DNA of 64,000 nucleotides from Qipengyuania pelagi (GCF_009827295.1 NZ_WTYD01000002.1:248001-312000), one strand, 5' to 3'; positions 32,799 through 41,760 are shown, counted from the first letter of the stretch. Notes: generated by a model not told the origin, from the sequence alone. Numbers and translations: made by a program.

Positions 32799-35330
32799 GT
32801 GAGCGATCAGGCGATCAAGGCGGTTCTGGGGCCGACCAATACGGGCAAGACCCATCTCGCGATCGAGCGGATGTGCGGCCATTCGAGCGGAGCGATCGGC
32901 TTTCCGCTGCGCTTGCTGGCGCGCGAGGTCTATGACCGGGTGCGCGCCATCAAGGGCGACGACCAGGTGGCGCTCATCACCGGCGAACAACGGATCGAGC
33001 CCAAAAACGCCCGCTATCTGTGCTGCACGGTCGAAGCCATGCCGCGCAGTCTCGACGTCAGTTTCGTCGCACTGGACGAGGCGCAATTGGGCGCCGACCG
33101 CGAGCGCGGCCATGTCTTCACCGACCGGCTGTTGAACCTGCGCGGGCGGCAGGAGACGATGCTGCTGGGCGCGGCGACGCTGGAGCCGGTGGTCAAGGCG
33201 CTGATCCCCAAGGTCGAGGTCAGCGAGCGGCCGCGTTTTTCGACATTGTCGCATATCGGCCCGCGCAAGCTCTCGCGCCTTCCGCCCAGAAGCGCGGTCG
33301 TCGCCTTCAGCGCCGAGCAGGTCTATGCCGTTGCCGAAATGCTGCGACGCTTTCGCGGCGGGGCGGCGGTGGTGATGGGCGCGCTGAGCCCGGAGACGCG
33401 TAATCGCCAAGTCGAATTGTTCCAGAACGGCGAGGTCGATTACATCGTCGCCACCGACGCGATCGGCATGGGCCTCAATCTCGACGTCAACCACGTTGCT
33501 TTTGCCGGCCTCACCAAATTCGATGGGGTCAGGATGCGGCGCCTGTTCCCGGCGGAAATGGCGCAGATCGCGGGGCGCGCCGGTCGCCACCAGCGCGACG
33601 GGACGTTCGGTACGCTGGCAGGACAAGGCGGGCGGAACGCACCCGCGCCCGAATTCACCGAGGACGAGATCTACGCGATCGAGGAGCATCGCTTCGCGCC
33701 GCTGACGCATCTCTACTGGCGCGAGGCGGAACCGCGCTTCGACAGCATTGCCACGCTGATCGGCGATCTCGAAAGCCCGCCGCAACACGCCATGCTGCGC
33801 GCCGCGCCCGAAGCGATCGACCTCGCGACCCTGAAGCGGCTGGCGGAAGAGCCCTTCGCCGCCGCGATCCGCGGGCCGGGACAGGTACGGCGGTTCTGGG
33901 AGGCGTGCTCGCTCCCCGATTTCCGCGCGCGGGGGCCGGACGTGCACGCCCGCTTCGTCGCGCGGCTGTGGCAGGACTTGCAGCAGGGCTATCTCGGCGC
34001 GGATTATGCGGCGGCGCGGATATCCGAACTCGACAACATGGCGGGCGATATCGATACGCTGCAAGGGCGGATCGCGGCGATTCGCACCTGGGCCTATATC
34101 TGCCAGCGGCCCGACTGGGTGCTGGCGCGCGACGAGATGGCGGCCCGCGCCCATGCGGTGGAGGCCAAATTGTCGGACGCCCTGCACGGGCGGCTGACCG
34201 AACGCTTCGTCAATCGGAGGACGACGATCCTGATGAAATCTTTGGGACAGGACGCATCGGCGCTGCCGATCGCGATTGCGGAGGATGGCGCGGTGAGCGT
34301 CGACGGCGAGCATCTCGGCCGCGTCGAAGGGCTGCGCTTCACCGTCGATCCGAGCGCGCGGCACGAGGATCGGCGGATGCTGCTCGCGGCGGCGGAAAAG
34401 GCGCTGCCCCGCCTGCTCGGCCAGCAGGTCGAGGCGATGGTCGCCAAGGGCGTCGCGGACCAAGTCGAGCTGGCCAAGGGTGCGATCCGGTGGAACGGGC
34501 AGGTGCTGGCGCAGCTCGAAGCCAAGGAAGGGCAGGCGCGGCCTTTGCTGGTGCCTTCCCGCGAGGTCGCGGCGCTGCCCGAAAATCCGCGCAAGGCGCT
34601 GCTCGCCGCGCTCGAATCGTGGCTCGACACTGTCCTCGCCCCGCTCGATCCGCTCGAGAAACTGCACCGCGCGGCGAGCGACCCCGAGGCCGGATCGCAG
34701 GCGCGCGCGTTGCTGCTGAATCTCCTCGCGGGGCATGGCTTCGTCACCCGCGAACAGGCGGGGATCGAGCATCTGCCGAAGGAAATGCGCCCGTTCCTGC
34801 GGCGGATTGGCGTCACTTTCGGCGCGCTCGACATCTTTGCGCCTGCGCTGCTCAAGCCCGCGCCGCGCCGCCTGCTGAGCGCGATCGGGACGGATCGCCG
34901 CCCGCTCGAAGAGGCGATGCTGCCGGTGGTTGCCGACCGCAAGAAACTCCCCTCGGGCTATCGCCATGCAGGGAGCCAGGCGATCCGCATCGACCTCGCC
35001 GAAAAGATATTCCGCGCCGCGCACGAAACGCGCGTCAAGGCGCAAGGGAGCGGCAAGCAGCAGGACCGGCGCAGGAAATTCGTGCTCGACCTCGCGCTGC
35101 CGATCTCGATCGGCCTCGAGGAAGACAACGCCGTCCGCCTGCTCGGCCAGGCCGGCTTCCGCGTCCAGCGCGCGCGGGCGCTCAAGGAAGGCGCGTTCGG
35201 TCCCCCGCGCCCCGATCGCTGGGAATGGCGGCCCAGGCCAGTTGGAGCGCGCCGCAAGCAGCAGCGCAGCGAGCCGGTCCGCCCCCGCGAGGGGAGTGCC
35301 TTTGCCGCGCTCGCCGATCTGGTGCGCTAG
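32799..35330 (+). CDS. Suv3-type DEAD-box-related RNA helicase
   Basis: 843 residues from a GTG at 32799 (VSDQAIKAVLGPTNTGKT); a GTG at 32766 is an alternative. Walker A is LGPTNTGKTHLA, motif II is ALDEAQLGA in place of DExH, and motif VI is AQIAGRAGRHQRDG. The SUV3 C-terminal region with LPPRSAVVAF and later helical parts follows. Human SUPV3L1 works with PNPase in mitochondrial RNA decay, and alphaproteobacterial homologues probably act in RNA turnover. The C-terminal 350 residues are poorly conserved to my eye. The S4 gene starts 13 bases later. Confidence 0.92.
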   Translation: MSDQAIKAVLGPTNTGKTHLAIERMCGHSSGAIGFPLRLLAREVYDRVRAIKGDDQVALITGEQRIEPKNARYLCCTVEAMPRSLDVSFVALDEAQLGADRERGHVFTDRLLNLRGRQETMLLGAATLEPVVKALIPKVEVSERPRFSTLSHIGPRKLSRLPPRSAVVAFSAEQVYAVAEMLRRFRGGAAVVMGALSPETRNRQVELFQNGEVDYIVATDAIGMGLNLDVNHVAFAGLTKFDGVRMRRLFPAEMAQIAGRAGRHQRDGTFGTLAGQGGRNAPAPEFTEDEIYAIEEHRFAPLTHLYWREAEPRFDSIATLIGDLESPPQHAMLRAAPEAIDLATLKRLAEEPFAAAIRGPGQVRRFWEACSLPDFRARGPDVHARFVARLWQDLQQGYLGADYAAARISELDNMAGDIDTLQGRIAAIRTWAYICQRPDWVLARDEMAARAHAVEAKLSDALHGRLTERFVNRRTTILMKSLGQDASALPIAIAEDGAVSVDGEHLGRVEGLRFTVDPSARHEDRRMLLAAAEKALPRLLGQQVEAMVAKGVADQVELAKGAIRWNGQVLAQLEAKEGQARPLLVPSREVAALPENPRKALLAALESWLDTVLAPLDPLEKLHRAASDPEAGSQARALLLNLLAGHGFVTREQAGIEHLPKEMRPFLRRIGVTFGALDIFAPALLKPAPRRLLSAIGTDRRPLEEAMLPVVADRKKLPSGYRHAGSQAIRIDLAEKIFRAAHETRVKAQGSGKQQDRRRKFVLDLALPISIGLEEDNAVRLLGQAGFRVQRARALKEGAFGPPRPDRWEWRPRPVGARRKQQRSEPVRPREGSAFAALADLVR

Positions 35331-35342
35331 GAACCGCCTCGT

Positions 35343-35645
35343 TTGAGCGGGATGCGGATCGACCGGCTGCTCTGCCATCTGCGCTTCGTGCGCACTCGCA
35401 GCCGTGCCACGGCCCTCGTCGAAAGCGGCCATCTGCGCCGCAACGGAACCCGCGTCGCTCGTGTCAGCCAGCCGGTCGAACCGGGCGACGTGCTGACCGT
35501 GCCGCTCGGCAGCCGGGTCGCGTTGATCGAAATCCTCAGCCTGCCGGACCGGCGCGGATCGCCGCGCGAGGCGCAGGCCTGTTATCGTCTCTTGAACCCT
35601 GCCGGAGATGCCGCTTGCGAGGATGCCGGTAACCGCACCTCTTGA
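35343..35645 (+). CDS. S4-domain RNA-binding protein (Hsp15-like)
   Basis: 100 residues from a TTG at 35343 that has AGGA ten bases upstream; an in-frame ATG at 35352 is an alternative. The S4 motif covers MRIDRLLCHLRFVRTRSRA and VESGHLRRNGTRV, followed by the beta part DVLTVPLGSRVALIEIL. Hsp15/HslR-like proteins bind stalled 50S subunits or structured RNA. It directly follows the helicase gene, so the pair may act on the same RNA. Confidence 0.9.
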   Translation: MSGMRIDRLLCHLRFVRTRSRATALVESGHLRRNGTRVARVSQPVEPGDVLTVPLGSRVALIEILSLPDRRGSPREAQACYRLLNPAGDAACEDAGNRTS

Positions 35646-35704
35646 CCGGCAAGCCCAAATCCCCATAGGCCGGACCTCAGACACCTTTGAAGGATGGCAT
35701 TCCC

Positions 35705-36043
35705 ATGACCTACGTCGTCACCGACGCCTGTATCAAATGCAAATACACCGACTGCGTCGAGGTCTGTCCGGTCGACTGCTTCTACGAAGGCGAGAACATG
35801 CTCGTCATCAATCCCAGCGAATGCATCGATTGCGGCGTGTGCGAACCGGAATGCCCGGCCGAAGCGATCCTTCCCGATACCGAGGACAACCTCGAAAAGT
35901 GGCTGGAGCTGAACACCAAGTTCAGCGCCGAATGGCCCAATATCACGCAGAAGAAGGACCCGCCCGAGGACGCCGACGAGCACAAGGGTGAAGAGGACAA
36001 GTTCGAAACCTATTTCAGCCCCGAACCGGGCGAAGGCGACTGA
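35705..36043 (+). CDS. fdxA: 7Fe ferredoxin
   Basis: 112 residues from the ATG at 35705 behind AAGGATGG. The first cluster motif is [17 protein letters not shown] and the second [12 protein letters not shown], which together bind a [3Fe-4S] and a [4Fe-4S] cluster as in Azotobacter-type FdI. The acidic C-terminal extension ([10 protein letters not shown] and DPPEDADEH) is standard for the family. It acts as a soluble electron carrier with unknown partners. The next gene starts inside its last 56 bases. Confidence 0.96.
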   Translation: MTYVVTDACIKCKYTDCVEVCPVDCFYEGENMLVINPSECIDCGVCEPECPAEAILPDTEDNLEKWLELNTKFSAEWPNITQKKDPPEDADEHKGEEDKFETYFSPEPGEGD

Positions 36044-36854
36044 GCCGATCCTTCAGCGTTTCATACAGGATGGAAAGGCTGCCTTCGCGGCGGGCGGTGA
36101 CGACGAGATCGGCATCGTCGCCGCGGGGATCGCCTTCTACGCGCTACTGGCGCTCGTGCCGCTGCTGGCGACGGTGGTGCTGGCCTACGGGATCTTCGCC
36201 GATCCGGCGACCGTGGCCAAGCACATTGCCGCGCTCGCCCAGACATTGCCCCAATCCGCCGCCCAGCTGATCGGAGATCAATTGCAGCGGATGACCGAGG
36301 GCAATGACGGCGGCAAGATCCTGAGCCTCCTTCTGGCCCTCGTGCTTTCGCTGTTCAGCGCGCGCAACGGGGCGAAATCGCTGATGACGGGCCTCGCCAT
36401 CGCGCTGAACGTCGAAGACCGGCGCGGCTTCCTGCGCGCCAATATCGTCGCCCTCGCTCTGACGGCGGGCGCAGTGGTCGGGCTGGCGGTGACGGCGGGT
36501 GCGATCGCGGCGCTGGGATTCCTGCCCGCCCGCGTGTCAGGCTTTGTCAGCCCGCTGGTCGTCTTCTTGGCCGGTATGGGCGGCAGCGCGATGCTGCTGC
36601 GCTATGCGCCCTGTGGCCACCCCCTCCCCTGGTCGGCTATCAAGCCCGCCGCCGCGCTGTTTTCGGTCCTATGGCTGGTCGCGACGATCGGTTTCGGCAT
36701 CTATGCCGCCAATTTCGGCAGCTACGGGGCGACCTACGGCTCGCTCGGCGCGGTGGTGATCCTGCTGACCTGGTTCTACCTCACCGGCTATTTCCTGCTG
36801 CTTGCTGCAGAATACGCTGCGGTGCGTGCGAAAGCGTCCCGTTCCGACACTTGA
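35988..36854 (+). CDS. YihY/BrkB family membrane protein
   Basis: 288 residues. Six hydrophobic segments with [18 protein letters not shown] near residue 45 and [19 protein letters not shown] near the end are family hallmarks. Function is unresolved; the old RNase BN label is wrong for the family. The only start in frame before the conserved part is the GTG at 35988, which lies 56 bases inside fdxA. No ATG, GTG or TTG sits between the fdxA stop and the first membrane segment, so this long overlap looks real. Confidence 0.87.
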   Translation: MKRTSSKPISAPNRAKATEPILQRFIQDGKAAFAAGGDDEIGIVAAGIAFYALLALVPLLATVVLAYGIFADPATVAKHIAALAQTLPQSAAQLIGDQLQRMTEGNDGGKILSLLLALVLSLFSARNGAKSLMTGLAIALNVEDRRGFLRANIVALALTAGAVVGLAVTAGAIAALGFLPARVSGFVSPLVVFLAGMGGSAMLLRYAPCGHPLPWSAIKPAAALFSVLWLVATIGFGIYAANFGSYGATYGSLGAVVILLTWFYLTGYFLLLAAEYAAVRAKASRSDT

Positions 36855-36889
36855 TTACACGGACTCGCAATAAAGGCGAGGACGTGCTA

Positions 36890-36895
36890 TATAAT
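36890..36895 (+). promoter_or_regulatory. -10 box upstream of carD
   Basis: A perfect TATAAT occurs in GTGCTATATAATGC, about 165 bases before the carD ATG. I see no good -35 hexamer at 16-18 bases; CTCGCA at 36865 with 19-base spacing is the nearest. It lies 36 bases after the BrkB-family stop, so carD probably has its own promoter and a long leader. Confidence 0.45.
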
Positions 36896-37060
36896 GCAAC
36901 AACCCCGCCGGTTTGCCGCCGGACGGGTGCACTCGATTGAAAGGGCAGGTACCCCCTCAAGCATTCCGATCCGGTCTTCGCCCGCGGCATGTATGCCCGC
37001 GGTACGGACCTTTCGCAATGCTGTCCCTCCAAACCCTGCCCGGGACGAAAGGATTTGCGC

Positions 37061-37597
37061 ATGGCGAGCAAGGCCGATGATGCCTTCGATGTTGGCGATT
37101 ACGTTGTCTATCCCAAGCACGGCGTGGGCCGTGTGATCGAATTGCAGAGCGAAGAGATCGCCGGAATGCAGCTCGATCTCTACGTTCTCCGCTTCGAGAA
37201 AGAGCGCATGACGCTGCGCGTTCCGGTCAACAAGGTCGAATCGATCGGTATGCGCAAGCTGTCTAGCGACAAGACCCTGAAGGAAGCGATGGAGACCCTG
37301 AAGGGCAAGCCCAAGGTCAAGCGCACCATGTGGAGCCGCCGCGCGCAGGAATACGAAGCCAAGATCAATTCGGGCGAAATCGTCCTGATCGCGGAAGTCA
37401 CGCGCGACCTGTTCCGGCCCGACGACCAGCCCGAACAGAGCTATTCGGAACGCCAGATCTTCGAAGCGGCCTCCAGCCGCCTGGCACGCGAACTGGCCGC
37501 CATGGAAAAGACCGACGAGCCGGCCGCGCTGGAAAAGATCCTCGACGTGCTGCGCGAACACGCGCCGCAATATTACGACAATCCCGAAGAGGCGTAA
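37061..37597 (+). CDS. carD: CarD/CdnL family transcription factor
   Basis: 178 residues from the ATG at 37061 behind AAAGGA. The N-terminal RNA polymerase-interacting Tudor-like domain opens DVGDYVVYPKHGVGRVIEL. The C-terminal helical domain includes KVKRTMWSRRAQEYEAKI, whose Trp wedges at the upstream edge of the -10 region in characterised CarD proteins. CarD stabilises the open promoter complex, notably at rRNA promoters. It has a long leader and a strong terminator, so it is monocistronic. Confidence 0.96.
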   Translation: MASKADDAFDVGDYVVYPKHGVGRVIELQSEEIAGMQLDLYVLRFEKERMTLRVPVNKVESIGMRKLSSDKTLKEAMETLKGKPKVKRTMWSRRAQEYEAKINSGEIVLIAEVTRDLFRPDDQPEQSYSERQIFEAASSRLARELAAMEKTDEPAALEKILDVLREHAPQYYDNPEEA

Positions 37598-37635
37598 CGC
37601 CGCACGCTTCGGCGAACATCCGATCTAGCTCGACG

Positions 37636-37671
37636 AAGGGGCCGTTTCCGACACCGGAAGCGGCCCCTTTC
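37636..37671 (+). terminator. terminator after carD
   Basis: A long stem GGGGCCGTTTCCG / CGGAAGCGGCCCC with one mismatch closes an ACAC loop and ends in TTTCG. It lies 40 bases after the carD stop. Confidence 0.8.
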
Positions 37672-37751
37672 GCATGACCCGCGCTTGCGGACCGTCGCTT
37701 GCTGTATTATGTCGACAACACGCATAGCGGACGAACAGAAGGGGATATTAC

Positions 37752-38498
37752 ATGCTGCACACTCTCATCCGGCGCGTGGCGCCCGTGGCGGTTCTGGCTC
37801 TCGGAGCGGTGGCGACTGCGGGCTGCAACGGCAATGTCCGGTTCGGGGATAGCGAGGGCGTCCCGCTCGCCGAACTCGACCGCAGCGGCGCGGCGCCGAC
37901 CGAACTCGTGCTGGCAGGGCCGGACAATGTCACGGTGGTCGAGGGCGGCGCGTTCGATATCGCGGTGTCGGGCGATCAGCGGGCGGTGGATGCGCTGCGC
38001 TTCTCGCTCGAGGATGGGTCGCTGGCGATCGCCCGCGAACGCAATGCCGGGAGCAAGATCGGCAAGGCGGATGTCCGCGTCACCACGCCGAGCCTCGCCG
38101 CCATCGTCCTGGCCGGATCGGGCACGGTCGATGCGCAGCGGCTGACCGGCGATGTCGAGGCGACCATTGCCGGGTCGGGCCTGGTACGCGCGGGCGAAAT
38201 CGCGGCGCAGAAACTCGATTTGACGATCGCGGGATCGGGCGGTTTCGAAGGCGCCGGCACGGCCGACCGGCTGGACCTGACGATTGCCGGGTCGGGATCG
38301 GGGCGGATGGCGCAATTGCGCGCAGGCAGCGCGGACGTCTCGGTCGTCGGATCGGGCAGCGCGGAATTCCATTCCGATGGCAAGGTCGATGCCAGCATTA
38401 TGGGATCGGGCGACGTAACCGTTACCGGCGATGCGGAATGTTCGGTCAGCAAGATGGGCTCGGGCAGCGTGCGCTGCCGCACGGTGCGCAGCGATTAA
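37752..38498 (+). CDS. head GIN domain lipoprotein (DUF2807)
   Basis: 248 residues with a lipoprotein signal ending ATAGC (Cys about residue 25). The mature part is a right-handed beta-solenoid of DUF2807 type with many GSG turns (VLAGSG, TIAGSG four times, VVGSG, IMGSG, KMGSG). Such putative auto-transporter adhesin head domains are common envelope proteins of unknown function. Two later Cys (AECSVS, VRCRT) could form a disulfide. The gene starts 81 bases after the carD terminator and so has its own promoter, which I could not fix. Confidence 0.88.
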   Translation: MLHTLIRRVAPVAVLALGAVATAGCNGNVRFGDSEGVPLAELDRSGAAPTELVLAGPDNVTVVEGGAFDIAVSGDQRAVDALRFSLEDGSLAIARERNAGSKIGKADVRVTTPSLAAIVLAGSGTVDAQRLTGDVEATIAGSGLVRAGEIAAQKLDLTIAGSGGFEGAGTADRLDLTIAGSGSGRMAQLRAGSADVSVVGSGSAEFHSDGKVDASIMGSGDVTVTGDAECSVSKMGSGSVRCRTVRSD

Positions 38499-38547
38499 TG
38501 GCGCTTTCACGGGATCGGTGTAGAGGTCGGTCGGAAAGGTCCCTGCC

Positions 38548-38886
38548 ATGCCCCGTCCCGCTTCCGTCCGCGCAGCATCGTCGCTGCTGATCCTGTCCAT
38601 CGCTCTGTCGGGCTGTGTCGGCACTCTGGTCGACGTCGCGACGGCGCCGGTGAAGGCCGTGAGCAAGGGCGTCGACCTTGCGACGACCAGCCAGTCCGAG
38701 CGTGACGAGAAGCGCGGGCGCGAATTGCGGCAGCGCGAAGAGCGCCTGGGCAAGCTGGAACGCCGTTATGAAGACCGGATGGAGGATTGCCAAGACGGCG
38801 ATCGCCGCGCCTGCGCCGAAGCGCGCGACATCTATGCGGAGATGCAATTGCTCATCCGCTCGCTCCCGGCCGAACCGGAAGACTGA
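38548..38886 (+). CDS. small lipoprotein of unknown function
   Basis: 112 residues. The signal peptide ends LSGC (Cys about residue 23), so the product is a lipoprotein. The mature part begins VGTLVDVATAPVKAVSKGVD, a pattern I recall from small sphingomonad envelope proteins. It continues with a highly charged coiled coil (RELRQREERLGKLERRYEDR) and a pair of Cys (DCQDGDRRACAEA). No enzyme motif is seen. It lies 49 bases behind the head GIN lipoprotein gene and is probably co-transcribed. Confidence 0.8.
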   Translation: MPRPASVRAASSLLILSIALSGCVGTLVDVATAPVKAVSKGVDLATTSQSERDEKRGRELRQREERLGKLERRYEDRMEDCQDGDRRACAEARDIYAEMQLLIRSLPAEPED

Positions 38887-38905
38887 ACGCGCAACACCGT
38901 ACCAT

Positions 38906-38988
38906 CGTCATTGCGAGCGGCGAAGCCGCGCGGCAATCCAGGGGCGGCACGGTCCGCCCTGGATTGCTTCGCTGCGCTCGCAATGACG
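38906..38988. repeat. 83-bp palindromic dispersed-type element
   Basis: The ends are CGTCATTGCGAGC and its complement GCTCGCAATGACG. Inside, GGCAATCCAGGGC and GCCCTGGATTGC extend the inverted repeat around a short centre. Sequences built on CATTGCGAGCG and GCAATCCAGG are recurrent intergenic repeats in many Alphaproteobacteria. It lies between the lipoprotein stop and the convergent Sua5-family gene and might also act as a terminator. Confidence 0.8.
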
Positions 38989-39001
38989 AGTTGAATGGCT
39001 C

Positions 39002-39970
39002 TCAGGTAGGCGTCGCCGCCCGGCGCAGCCGGTCGTTGATCGCGATACCGATTCCCTCTTCCGGCACTGGCGCGACCGCGATGCGCGGTTTTTCAGAGCG
39101 CGCGCCTTCGTGGAGGCAGGCATAGAGGCGCGCTGCGGCCTCGCTCAGATCGCCGCGCGCGGACAGGGTGGAATCGCCGGAGATCGCGCCGAATCCGATC
39201 ACGAAGTCGTCTGGCGCGACTTCGCCCGAAGAAATGTTCAGCCGCATCGGTTTTCCCGGCGCATAATGGCTGGCGAGCTGGCCGGGCGCTTCGATCCCGC
39301 CCTTCGCTTCGCCGATCGGTAGCGCGCTGTCCCGGTAATACCGGTGCAATCGGTCGAGATCGACCGGGCCGGGCCGCAATTCCTCCCAACGCCCATCCGC
39401 CCGGATGGCGAGGATCGTCGATTCAAGTCCCTCTTTGCATGGGCGCCCATCGTCGAGGATCAGGTCGATCCGCCCATCCAGCGTGGCGGCGACATGCGCG
39501 GCGCTGGTCGGGCTGACGAAACCGCTGCGATTGGCGGAGGGCGCGGCCAGCGGAAACGCACATTCGGCTAGCAGGGCCTGCATTACGGGATGGTTCGGAC
39601 TGCGCAGCGCGACCGTGTCCAGGCCCGCCGTCACTGCCGCGGCCAGCCTCGCGTCAGGCTTGCGAGGCACGACCAAAGTCAGCGGCGCGGGCCAATAATG
39701 ATCGGCGATGATGCCCGCATTGTGCGGCAGTTCGGCATAGTCGCGCGCCTGTGCCCCATTGCGCACATGCACGATCAGCGGATTGAAGCTCGGTCGCCCC
39801 TTCGCTTCGTAGATGCGCGCCACCGCCTCATCGCTGTCGGCGCGCGCGGCGAGGCCGTAGACCGTCTCGGTCGGCACCGCCACCAGACCGCCTTCGCGCA
39901 GCACCTCAGCCGCGCGCGCGATTCCGTGTCGGTCGGCGAGGATCGTTTCCGTAGCGTATTTGCCGCTCAT
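39002..39970 (-). CDS. L-threonylcarbamoyladenylate synthase, Sua5 type
   Basis: 322 residues. The YrdC domain (about 15-205) shows GGLVAVPTETVYGLAARAD, KGRPSFNPLIVHV and FPLAAPSANRSGFVSP. The extra C-terminal SUA5 domain (about 235-320) starts with APGQLASHYAPGKPM. The enzyme makes threonylcarbamoyl-AMP from Thr, bicarbonate and ATP for t6A37 modification of ANN-decoding tRNAs. Its ATG lies 50 bases from the divergent acyl-CoA dehydrogenase start. Confidence 0.95.
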   Translation of the reverse strand: MSGKYATETILADRHGIARAAEVLREGGLVAVPTETVYGLAARADSDEAVARIYEAKGRPSFNPLIVHVRNGAQARDYAELPHNAGIIADHYWPAPLTLVVPRKPDARLAAAVTAGLDTVALRSPNHPVMQALLAECAFPLAAPSANRSGFVSPTSAAHVAATLDGRIDLILDDGRPCKEGLESTILAIRADGRWEELRPGPVDLDRLHRYYRDSALPIGEAKGGIEAPGQLASHYAPGKPMRLNISSGEVAPDDFVIGFGAISGDSTLSARGDLSEAAARLYACLHEGARSEKPRIAVAPVPEEGIGIAINDRLRRAATPT

Positions 39971-40019
39971 GCGTTGGCGCTATATCTGTGCTCGCGACAA
40001 GCCAAGAGGACTTTCCCCC

Positions 40020-41759
40020 GTGACCTATTCTCCCGCCACCCAGGACCAGTTGCTCGCCATCCGCGTGAATGCCGGAATCGAGGAGCTGGCCCAGAGCGAA
40101 CGCTTCGCCGCGGCCGAACCCGACATGGTCGAAGCGATCGTCGAAGGCGTCGGCCAGTTCGCCGCAGGGGAATGGGCGCCGCTCAACCGCACGGGCGACC
40201 TGGAGGGCGCGAAGCTAGAAAACGGAGTTGTGCGCCTGCCCGACGGGTTCGCGGAAGCCTACAAGCATTATGTCGAGCAGGGCTGGAACGCGATCGCCTC
40301 GCCCGGCGAGTTCGGTGGCCAGGGCCTGCCTTTCACGCTCGCCTGCAATGTGCTCGAAAATCTCGGCACCGCCAATATGGCGTTCAACCTCCTCCCCATG
40401 CTCAGCGTCGGCGCGATCGAGGCGCTGGAGCATCACGGTTCGCGCGAGTTGCAGGAGAAGTATCTCCCGCAACTGGTCAGCGGCGCATGGTCGGGCACGA
40501 TGAACCTGACCGAACCGCAGGCGGGTTCCGATGTCGGCGCGCTGCGCACGACCGCCCACCCGATCGAGGACGGCGAACACGCCGGCAAATGGTCGATCAA
40601 GGGCCAGAAGATCTACATCACCTGGGGCGAGCACGAGTTGGCGGAGAATATCATCCACCTCGTCCTCGCGCGCACACCGAACGCGCCCGAGGGCAGCCGC
40701 GGGATATCGCTGTTCGTCGTGCCGAAGTTCCACGTGAAACCCGATGGTTCGCTTGGGGCCCGCAACGATCTGCGTTGCGTCAGCATCGAGCACAAGCTCG
40801 GCATCAACGCCTCGCCCACCTGCGTCATGAGCTATGGCGACAATGGCGAATGCGTGGGCGAACTGGTCGGCGCGGAGAATCGCGGGCTCGCGGCGATGTT
40901 CACGATGATGAACAATGCGCGCATCAATGTCGGCAATCAGGGCGTCCAGATCGGCGAGCGCGCGACGCAGCAGGCGACCGATTACGCCGCCGAACGCATC
41001 CAGTCCGCTCGCGCGGGATCGGGCGACAAGCAGCCCGTCGCCATTCTCGAACATCCCGATGTGCGCCGCATGATCCTGCGCATGAAGGCGCTGACCGAAG
41101 GGATGCGCGCCCTGCTCTATTACACCGCCGGACAGACCGATCGCGGCACTCTGGGCGACGAGGCGGCCAAGGCGCACGGCGAGATCTGCGTGCCGCTGAT
41201 CAAGGCATGGGGCACCGACGCAGGCACCGAAGTCGCCAGCCTCGGCATTCAGGTCCATGGCGGCATGGGCTATGTCGAGGAAACCGGCGCGGCCCAGCAT
41301 TGGCGCGATTCCCGGATCGCCCCGATCTATGAAGGCACCAACGGGATACAGGCCGCCGATCTCGTCACGCGCAAGCTTGGCCTCGAGGGCGGCGAGGCAC
41401 TGATCGGCTTCCTCGAAGAGATCGCGCGCGATTGTGCCGAGGAACCGACCCTGTTCGCGCTCGCGGGCGATTGCGCGGGCGTCGCGCGTTGGATGCGCGA
41501 GGACGCCTCGCTCGACGATAAACTGGCGGGCAGCGTCCCTTTCTGCACCATGATGGCCGTCCTCGTCGCCGGGTGGCAGCTGGTGAAGCAGCGCGATGCC
41601 GTGGCAGAGGGCGCTTCGCCTGCGCTGGCCACCACCAAGCCCGTGACGGTGCGGTTCTTCCTCGAACGCATCGTGCCCGAAGCGGCGGGCCTGAAGGCCA
41701 GCGCGATCGCGGGCGCGGAGCTGCTCTATTCGCTGGAAAGCAGCGCGCTGCTGGCCTGA
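40020..41759 (+). CDS. acyl-CoA dehydrogenase, DmdC-like long type
   Basis: 579 residues from the GTG at 40020, nine bases behind AGAGGA. It is longer than classical acyl-CoA dehydrogenases (about 380) because of extra C-terminal helices, as in DmdC-type enzymes. The FAD/substrate blocks are TMNLTEPQAGSD-like (GTMNLTEPQAGSDVGALR) near residue 160 and GGMGYVEETGAAQHWRD near 420. The catalytic Glu lies in PIYEGTNGIQA. It oxidises an acyl-CoA to enoyl-CoA; substrate length, or a methylthiopropionyl substrate, cannot be told. It ends one base from the stop of the next, convergent gene. A parS-like sequence lies inside at 40726. Confidence 0.92.
   Translation: MTYSPATQDQLLAIRVNAGIEELAQSERFAAAEPDMVEAIVEGVGQFAAGEWAPLNRTGDLEGAKLENGVVRLPDGFAEAYKHYVEQGWNAIASPGEFGGQGLPFTLACNVLENLGTANMAFNLLPMLSVGAIEALEHHGSRELQEKYLPQLVSGAWSGTMNLTEPQAGSDVGALRTTAHPIEDGEHAGKWSIKGQKIYITWGEHELAENIIHLVLARTPNAPEGSRGISLFVVPKFHVKPDGSLGARNDLRCVSIEHKLGINASPTCVMSYGDNGECVGELVGAENRGLAAMFTMMNNARINVGNQGVQIGERATQQATDYAAERIQSARAGSGDKQPVAILEHPDVRRMILRMKALTEGMRALLYYTAGQTDRGTLGDEAAKAHGEICVPLIKAWGTDAGTEVASLGIQVHGGMGYVEETGAAQHWRDSRIAPIYEGTNGIQAADLVTRKLGLEGGEALIGFLEEIARDCAEEPTLFALAGDCAGVARWMREDASLDDKLAGSVPFCTMMAVLVAGWQLVKQRDAVAEGASPALATTKPVTVRFFLERIVPEAAGLKASAIAGAELLYSLESSALLA
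40726..40741. other. weak parS-like sequence
   Basis: The 14-base core GTTCCACGTGAAAC matches the parS consensus core GTTNCACGTGAAAC, but both outer bases differ (A and C). It lies in the acyl-CoA dehydrogenase gene, encoding part of KFHVKP, about 5.9 kb from the nearest good parS. Confidence 0.35.
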
Positions 41760-41760
41760 C

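Noticed and set aside
32790..35684. 964-codon minus-strand open frame opposite the Suv3-type helicase
   Set aside because: Mirror frame of a conserved helicase with no motif of its own; it also runs through the S4 gene.
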